Below are positions 58,687 through 64,000 of a DNA stretch of 64,000 nt, one piece after another. The DNA lies in the NCBI GenBank assembly GCA_945861065.1, contig CAMASI010000007.1, forward strand, positions 1 through 64,000, in the 5' to 3' direction. The stretch is from Klebsiella pneumoniae. Lineage in GTDB: Bacteria > Myxococcota_A > UBA796 > GCA-2862545. The position numbers and the translations under genes were made by a program. Every line of letters begins with the position of its first letter. Position 1 is the stretch's first letter. Under the pieces are notes generated by a model that ran no database searches, was not told where the DNA came from, and was given only the letters and a program-made list of their open reading frames with translations.

Positions 58687-58807
58687 CGTCGGCGCCACCT
58701 TGCGGGGGTGCCAACTCTTCCTTCTGCCTGCATGTCAAGGAGCGATGACGTGGACGTTTTTACACGTCTTCCGTCTTTCCGTCGGGAGGGGTCCCGACAG
58801 CCCGGCG

Positions 58808-58836
58808 GCTCTAGCGCTGATGCGATGAGCCGTCAA
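58808..58836 (-). promoter_or_regulatory. candidate rRNA promoter P2
   Basis: TTGACG (58836-58831) and TAGAGC (58813-58808) on the minus strand with a 17-base spacer, about 190 bases upstream of 16S. A 7-bp hairpin GTCGGGA/TCCCGAC lies just downstream of the predicted start. The whole 58618-58988 gap holds no gene; it is the rRNA leader and promoter region. Confidence 0.5.
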
Positions 58837-58963
58837 GGAGGGCGACGTTTGCCGCCTTTTGGCAGGGCCTCGGCCCCACCGTTGGGCGACTTTGGGTCAC
58901 CCGCTGCCCCGGCGTACGGCCGGGTCATTCGTACCCGGCAGGTCATGCCTGCAAGGTGACAGC

Positions 58964-58992
58964 CTTCTATGGGCCGCTACGGGGCCTGTCAA
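58964..58992 (-). promoter_or_regulatory. candidate rRNA promoter P1
   Basis: A perfect TTGACA (58992-58987) and TAGAAG (58969-58964) with a 17-base spacer, minus strand. The -35 hexamer overlaps the stop codon of the upstream DUF2752 gene. It is the better of two tandem rRNA promoters. Confidence 0.55.
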
Positions 58993-59447
58993 GGTGCGGG
59001 TGCACCCACGGTGTACACCTTCCATACCCAGGCGAGGCCCATTAGGACGAGGAATGCTGCTGCGACTTGGATTTCTCTGTCCCCGATCGCGATCGCAATG
59101 CGCGTCCACCGTCGGCGGGGGAGCACGACCTCCGCCGCAGACACGGCGAATACGAAACCGGTTGCGACGGCTAGGGCTGCCGCAAAGGGTTGGTTGAGCA
59201 CCGCATCGAGCGGCCTCAGGTCGGCCATCAGCGCAAACGTCGTCGTGGCCCCACACATCGGACAGGGTAGTCCCGTCAAGACAAGGAAGGTGCAGGCTCC
59301 AAGGCCTAGTTGGCGATGGGTTCCAAAACCCGCAGCGTCAGGGGTGAGCCACCGCGCAACGCCCAGAACGGTCCCCGCGCCCACCGCAGACACGCCGCTG
59401 AGAAGTCGCTCCCAACCGGCGGCGTCAGGCCTTTGAAAGCCCCACAT
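58989..59447 (-). CDS. DUF2752 membrane protein
   Basis: The 152-residue protein has the DUF2752 core LTGLPCPMCGATTTFALM (about residue 60-75), preceded by one hydrophobic segment and followed by two more (about 85-105 and 125-145). The Arg after the Cys pair is replaced by Thr. It overlaps zapA by one base and its end contains the -35 of rRNA promoter P1. It is the third copy of this family in the window; the function is unknown. Confidence 0.8.
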   Translation of the reverse strand: MWGFQRPDAAGWERLLSGVSAVGAGTVLGVARWLTPDAAGFGTHRQLGLGACTFLVLTGLPCPMCGATTTFALMADLRPLDAVLNQPFAAALAVATGFVFAVSAAEVVLPRRRWTRIAIAIGDREIQVAAAFLVLMGLAWVWKVYTVGAPAP

Positions 59448-59725
59448 TAGGCTTCCGCCCCCGTAGACTCCAGGAGTACACGAAGCGAGGCGAGGTCCCT
59501 GTCGACGCCCTCCAGTTCGTTGTCGACGGCACGGCGCAGACGTTCCAACTGAGATGCCAAATTCAACGCCGCCAAGATGGCGATCGTGTACTCATCCAGG
59601 GCGGCGGATCGCCCCGCTAGGTCTTGCATGGTTCGATCCACGATCGCCGCCATCGCCGTTGGATCCTCGTCTTCGTCCCCGCGTACCGTGTAGGTCCGGC
59701 CGCGAATACTGATTTGCACGCGCAT
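59447..59725 (-). CDS. zapA: cell division protein ZapA
   Basis: ZapA crosslinks FtsZ filaments at the division ring. The 92-residue protein has the typical N-terminal strand pattern VQISIRGRTYTVRGDED followed by a long coiled coil (LDEYTIAILAALNLASQLERL). It lies between ftsY and a DUF2752 gene. No associated ZapB was seen. Confidence 0.88.
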   Translation of the reverse strand: MRVQISIRGRTYTVRGDEDEDPTAMAAIVDRTMQDLAGRSAALDEYTIAILAALNLASQLERLRRAVDNELEGVDRDLASLRVLLESTGAEA

Positions 59726-59732
59726 CTTTGCC

Positions 59733-60758
59733 TCAGGTAATCGCGTCCACGAACGCGGCGCCGTCGAAGTCGCGAAGGTCCTCTAGCCGTTCTCCAATCC
59801 CGACGAGCCGAATCGGGACGCCGGTTTCGGCCGCAACGGCAAACAATGCCCCGCCCTTCGCCGTTCCGTCCAGCTTCGTGACGACGATGCCAGTCAACGG
59901 GGTCGCGCTATGGAAGAGTGATGCTTGCGACACAGCATTTTGACCTACTGTTCCATCCACCACCAGAATCGTTTCGTGCGGTGCGCCGGGCATGGCCTTG
60001 GCGATCGCCCGACGAATCTTTGCCAGTTCGTCCATCAACGGCTTCGTCGTCTGAAGGCGACCCGCCGTATCGATCAGCACGACGTCCCGAGATCTCGCGA
60101 CCGCGGCGCGAACAGCGTCGTACGCCACTGCACCCGGATCCGCACCGGGCTGGTGGGCGACGACCTCTGCGCCGGCACGTTGCGCCCAGACAGACAATTG
60201 CTCGATCGCCGCCGCCCTAAACGTGTCTCCCGCCGCCACCAAAACGCTCCGTCCGCGGGACCGAAACAGAGCTGCCAACTTCCCAATCGTCGTCGTCTTT
60301 CCACTTCCATTCACTCCGACGACCAAGATCACGAAGGGACGAACTGCCTCGTCATCCTCAAGCCCCGGCCGCCCAGCGCCAAGGACGGCAAACATCTCGG
60401 CGCGAACCGCGGCCCGTACCGCATCTGGCGCACAGCTCTTGGCCGCATTCACCAACCGTGCCGTCGTTTTCACGCCGACGTCAGCAGCGAGTAGCGTCTC
60501 CTCCATCTCCTCCAAACGGCCGTCGTCGGAACGGCCCCACAAAGCCGACAGGCGGTCCCCGACCGCGGATCGCGTGAGTCGGAGTATCGCTCGCCAACCC
60601 GACTCGACCACTGGCTCGGGGGCGGCGATTTGAACCGCTTTCGGGACCTCGTCGTCGCCGGAATCCTGACGTTGCCAAAACCGGCCAATCGCGACCGCCA
60701 GGATCACGAGCGCGACAATCGCTACCGACACCACGATGCCGCCTAAGGTCCACGACAC
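59733..60758 (-). CDS. ftsY: signal recognition particle receptor FtsY
   Basis: FtsY docks SRP-ribosome complexes at the inner membrane. The 341-residue protein has an N-terminal membrane helix (about 7-28), the N domain ([19 protein letters not shown]), and the G domain: [48 protein letters not shown]. Length is normal for the shorter FtsY type. smc precedes and zapA follows on the same strand. Confidence 0.96.
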   Translation of the reverse strand: MSWTLGGIVVSVAIVALVILAVAIGRFWQRQDSGDDEVPKAVQIAAPEPVVESGWRAILRLTRSAVGDRLSALWGRSDDGRLEEMEETLLAADVGVKTTARLVNAAKSCAPDAVRAAVRAEMFAVLGAGRPGLEDDEAVRPFVILVVGVNGSGKTTTIGKLAALFRSRGRSVLVAAGDTFRAAAIEQLSVWAQRAGAEVVAHQPGADPGAVAYDAVRAAVARSRDVVLIDTAGRLQTTKPLMDELAKIRRAIAKAMPGAPHETILVVDGTVGQNAVSQASLFHSATPLTGIVVTKLDGTAKGGALFAVAAETGVPIRLVGIGERLEDLRDFDGAAFVDAIT

Positions 60759-60782
60759 CGACGCTCCTCTAGGGGCCGAACG

Positions 60783-63700
60783 CTATCGCGAGCCCAAAGG
60801 CCGGGGTTGAGAATTGGGCGCGCCATCGAGTCGCACACTGACCACCCGACTCACGCCTGGTTGGGCCATAGCCACACCGTACAGCACGTCAGCTGCCTCC
60901 ATCGTCCGGCGGTGATGCGTGACGAGCAAGAGTTGGGTGTCCCGCGCCATTTCGCGGAGGATCGAGGTGAACCTGGCCCCATTTGCCTCATCCAAAGGCG
61001 CATCAACCTCATCCAAGACGCAGAACGGCGCAGGCCGGTACCGAAACAGCGCGATCAACAGCGCGATTGCGGCCATGGCCTTTTCTCCTCCAGACAACAG
61101 ACTGAGGTGTTGGAGCCGCTTCCCGGGGGGTTGGACCCACAGCGCCACGCCAGCGTCCAACACGTCGTCCGTTTCCTCGAGCACGAGACGCGCAGCCCCG
61201 CCTCCCACCAGGGCCGGGTAGGCTTGCCTCAGGGCGCCATCGACGTGGTCGAAGGCCTCACGAAACCGCTCCCGACAATCGCGGTTGAGGCGCGCGATCG
61301 CAGTCCGAAGGTCGGCAACGGAGCGCTCCAGGTCCGAACGCTGTGCGTCCAGATCCGCGTACCGGGCCGACAGTTCCTCAAACGAAACGAGCGCGGAGAG
61401 GTTGACCTCCCCCAAGGATTCGAGCGCGCCTCGAGCTTCGCGCACGGCACCGACCCAAATCGCTGCATCCGAGGTGTCCGTAGTACTCCGGATCACGAGC
61501 GCTTGGACGGCTTCGATAACGACGTCGCCGACGACCGCTGCGTCAGCAACACTCGGGTCCGGCTCCAGAACCACCGGCCCTCGCGACAATCGGTCGAGGA
61601 GTCCTGGCAGCGACATCTGATACCGATCGGACACCGTCGAACGCAACGTCTCCACCTCCGCAATCGCGTCCTGGAGAAGGGCCTCTTCCTGGGCGACTCG
61701 TTCCGTGGTTTCCGCACGGCGAACGACATCGCCGCTGAGCGCAGCCTCGGCCGCTTGAAACGCAGTGCGCAACGCGATCCATCGCTCCCGAGCCAACGAG
61801 TTCGCGGCGTCAGAATCCGCCCGAATCACCTGACAACGATCCACCTCGCACTGCCACGCCGTCAACTGCACGGCGTGTCGCCCAAGCTCGCTCGTTGCCA
61901 ACTCAAGCCGTGCGACAGCAGCAACCGACGCGCCTCGGGCCGTTGCAAACGCCGCCTCCGCAAATTCCTCAGCGACTCGGGCCGCGTCCTGTCGGCCTGA
62001 AGCTGCCAGGCGCTCCCCTGCCGCCGTAGCAGCAGCCCGCTCCGCCGCGAGACGCAATGCCCCGGATTCATTCGCTTTGGCGGTGGCGCGGTCGAGCACG
62101 AGATCGGCTTCAACTGCTGCCGCATCCAAGACCGCGCCTTCGCTTTGACAAAGGGCAAGGAACGCGGTCGTTTCCTTCCACGCGGCTGCTGAGGCCTGCA
62201 CTGCTGCGGTCACCCGCGCGAGATCCTCGGTCGCCGATCGCCATTCGGTGTCCAGCCGCCTCAATTCCGCCTCTGACGCACCCACGCCAGCGCCCGCAAC
62301 AGCCACCTCGGTCGAGCACAGCGCGAGCGCTCGCGCCTGTTGGTCCACCGCGTCGGCTGCGGCTGCAAAGATTTCGCGGGCTACGAGGGCGTCGATCACG
62401 AGCGACTCGGCCGACTCCAACACATCTTCTCGATCCGCCGTCATGGTAGCGGGAACGGGTCGTCGCTCCAACGCTGCCCGTTCGCTCGCCGACCACGCCA
62501 CAATGGCAGCGCGCGCGGAAGCCCCGGCCGCCACGACTGCCAGGTCGGCTTTCGCCACAGCGTCGACGGCCTCGCCGATGCCCCGCAACGCGGTGTCGAT
62601 CTCAAGACTTTGGACGGTCTCGAGCCGGCTAGAGGCGAGCGCCGACGCACAGGCCTCCACCGTGACATCCGCCTGTTTCGCCCCTTCCCGAGCCACATCG
62701 ACCGAGCGCTCGACCAAAACGATCCGATCATTCACCCCAACGAGCTCAAACTCTACTTCCGTGGCTCGCCGCCAACGCGCAGCCGCATTTCCGCCGCCAG
62801 CACGCACCACACCCATCGGGTCAGTCCACACGCCGTCGCCTCGGGCGCGCACCGCTTCCATCCAACTCGACGCGCGCTCGAGCGGGGCTGCCGCCAGCGC
62901 TTCGGATGGGCCCCGCGCCGACAACAGTGCGTCCAGGTCCATCTCTGTGACGACCGGAAGGTCAAGCCAAGGGTCCAAAGCCGCCCGACGCGGATCGTCC
63001 GCGTCCGTCACCGCCGCAAATCGGACCAGCCGAACGTCTGCGCGCGCAGCGATTGCGTCGCAATCCCCTGCAGGAGGACGAAGCGCGAGCAGTTCGGCGA
63101 GCAGGCTCCCTCGGGCGACCTTCAGCGCTGACACGGAGCCCAACGCTTCGTCCATGATTCGTTTCGCGTTCTCTGCAGCCTCCGAGGCGAGGGCGAGGGC
63201 AAGCCCAGCAGCGTCCACGCGAACCGCCTGTTCCCGTTGCACGCTCGCCGAATGGGCCGCGCGGGCCCTGGCGATTCGCAGTTCCCCGTCGATCCGAATG
63301 GCTTGACGATCCGTGTCGAGCTGCCGCTCGCTAGCACCAAGGCGATCGTCCGTTTCAACGGCAAGGCGAGCCAAGGCATTGCGGTTGTGCTCGTCTTCGA
63401 CGGCACGCGACTTCGCCGCCGTGACGCGCCTCAGCTCTGCCTCCGCAACCGCGGCGTCGTTGCGTGCCCGAATCGCGGCCAGCCCCGACTCAGCCTCCTG
63501 CAACGACGCTGCCGCCGCCTGGCGCAAAACCAACCCACCCTCGCTCGCCTGTTTCACCACGCCAAATGCCGTTTGTGCGCGGGCCAGCTCTGCAGACGCA
63601 ACAGCAAGCGCGCGCGCAACTTCGTCGCGTTGGCCGCTCAACCGATCTCGTCGAGCCACTCGCCGCTCCGTCTCCGCCTCGGCCGACAACGAATTGTAAG

Positions 63701-64000
63701 AATCAACGCGTGCCTCGGCCGACGCGATCGCCACGGCGACCCGCGCCCGGGAGGCTTCCAACACCTGGCGGGCCCGAGTGGCCTCAGCCTGGGTCGCCAG
63801 GTCCGCATCGGCACCTTCAATGGCACTGATCGCGGCGTGCTCGGCCGTTTCGGCGGCCTTGACGTGCCCCGCGTGTTCCTCGCGAAACCGAGCCAATTCC
63901 CGGCAACTGGCGCCCCACGAGCGTTCCGCGGCCATGGCCCCATTGGTCGCTTGGGCAACGTCTTTCTCCGCGGCTTCGCGCCGGGTTTCGGAATCCGCCT
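60783..64000 (-). CDS. smc: chromosome segregation protein SMC, 5' end outside window
   Basis: SMC forms the condensin that compacts and segregates chromosomes. About 1072 residues are in the window and the frame remains open at the right edge; the N-terminal Walker A is missing. Long Ala/Glu/Arg-rich coiled coil surrounds a divergent hinge (around bases 62700-63050, with GVWTDPMGVVRAGGG). The C-terminal ATPase half is intact: LSLLSGGEKAMAAIALLIAL (signature) and FCVLDEVDAPLDEANGARF (Walker B and D-loop). It is followed by ftsY. ScpA and ScpB are not adjacent. Confidence 0.93.
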   Translation of the reverse strand, partial: ADSETRREAAEKDVAQATNGAMAAERSWGASCRELARFREEHAGHVKAAETAEHAAISAIEGADADLATQAEATRARQVLEASRARVAVAIASAEARVDSYNSLSAEAETERRVARRDRLSGQRDEVARALAVASAELARAQTAFGVVKQASEGGLVLRQAAAASLQEAESGLAAIRARNDAAVAEAELRRVTAAKSRAVEDEHNRNALARLAVETDDRLGASERQLDTDRQAIRIDGELRIARARAAHSASVQREQAVRVDAAGLALALASEAAENAKRIMDEALGSVSALKVARGSLLAELLALRPPAGDCDAIAARADVRLVRFAAVTDADDPRRAALDPWLDLPVVTEMDLDALLSARGPSEALAAAPLERASSWMEAVRARGDGVWTDPMGVVRAGGGNAAARWRRATEVEFELVGVNDRIVLVERSVDVAREGAKQADVTVEACASALASSRLETVQSLEIDTALRGIGEAVDAVAKADLAVVAAGASARAAIVAWSASERAALERRPVPATMTADREDVLESAESLVIDALVAREIFAAAADAVDQQARALALCSTEVAVAGAGVGASEAELRRLDTEWRSATEDLARVTAAVQASAAAWKETTAFLALCQSEGAVLDAAAVEADLVLDRATAKANESGALRLAAERAAATAAGERLAASGRQDAARVAEEFAEAAFATARGASVAAVARLELATSELGRHAVQLTAWQCEVDRCQVIRADSDAANSLARERWIALRTAFQAAEAALSGDVVRRAETTERVAQEEALLQDAIAEVETLRSTVSDRYQMSLPGLLDRLSRGPVVLEPDPSVADAAVVGDVVIEAVQALVIRSTTDTSDAAIWVGAVREARGALESLGEVNLSALVSFEELSARYADLDAQRSDLERSVADLRTAIARLNRDCRERFREAFDHVDGALRQAYPALVGGGAARLVLEETDDVLDAGVALWVQPPGKRLQHLSLLSGGEKAMAAIALLIALFRYRPAPFCVLDEVDAPLDEANGARFTSILREMARDTQLLLVTHHRRTMEAADVLYGVAMAQPGVSRVVSVRLDGAPNSQPRPLGSR

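Noticed and set aside
58710-58738. A third TTGACA upstream of 16S
   Set aside because: No acceptable -10 hexamer at 16-18 bases spacing (GTTGGC).

Overview
The window is GC-rich and dense with genes. It looks like the chromosome of a member of the Myxococcota or a close relative in the former Deltaproteobacteria. The evidence is a gene set with AgmX/PglI-type C-terminal tails and FHA plus TPR proteins resembling the Myxococcus Glt (gliding) and Nfs (spore coat) envelope complexes. There are also many lipoproteins, a protein with MopE-like Asp/Cys-rich repeats, an NtrC-type regulator, and many 4-bp ATGA/GTGA start-stop overlaps. The exact lineage cannot be read without comparing the 16S rRNA (57106-58617) to a database.

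Layout. 1-10573: a truncated secreted protein, a DUF3616 lipoprotein, uvrB, three small membrane proteins, rimO, lolA and ftsK. 10642-21779: a minus-strand cluster of eight envelope genes whose order and domains match gltC-gltD-gltE-gltF-gltG-gltH, preceded by dacB (PBP4-type peptidase). 23481-30942: sppA carrying an extra N-terminal beta-rich domain, a sigma-54 activator, tRNA-Phe, ferredoxin, an A-type Fe-S carrier, a TrpG/PabA-type amidotransferase, a frameshifted MopE-like lipoprotein and a DUF2752 protein. 30923-39741: a long minus-strand housekeeping run transcribed in the order yceD, rpmF, plsX, acpP, fabF, rpiB, glyA, nrdR, ribD, ribE, ribBA, ribH, nusB. 39824-43372: a small lipoprotein, tRNA-Gln, tRNA-Glu, a lipoprotein and a Ski2-like helicase. 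43381-45940: phoB-phoR-phoU. 46021-52743: a metallopeptidase/propeller/outer-membrane-barrel protein, a Slt-type lytic transglycosylase, a zinc-ribbon membrane protein and a divergent MreB-like protein. 52750-53730: a VWA lipoprotein. 53797-58992: a complete rRNA operon on the minus strand (16S-23S-5S, no spacer tRNA) with promoters, boxA, processing stems and terminator. 58989-64000: DUF2752, zapA, ftsY and the 3' part of smc.

Themes. The cell envelope dominates: outer-membrane barrels, lipoproteins, peptidoglycan enzymes, LolA, and TonB-like energy-transducing architecture. The riboflavin genes are incomplete: ribD is reductase-only and the RibA half of RibBA lacks the zinc cysteines, so two early steps must be encoded elsewhere. 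Several starts look non-canonical (CTG for the transglycosylase, possibly ATA for the MreB-like protein). No CRISPR array, insertion sequence or prophage was seen.
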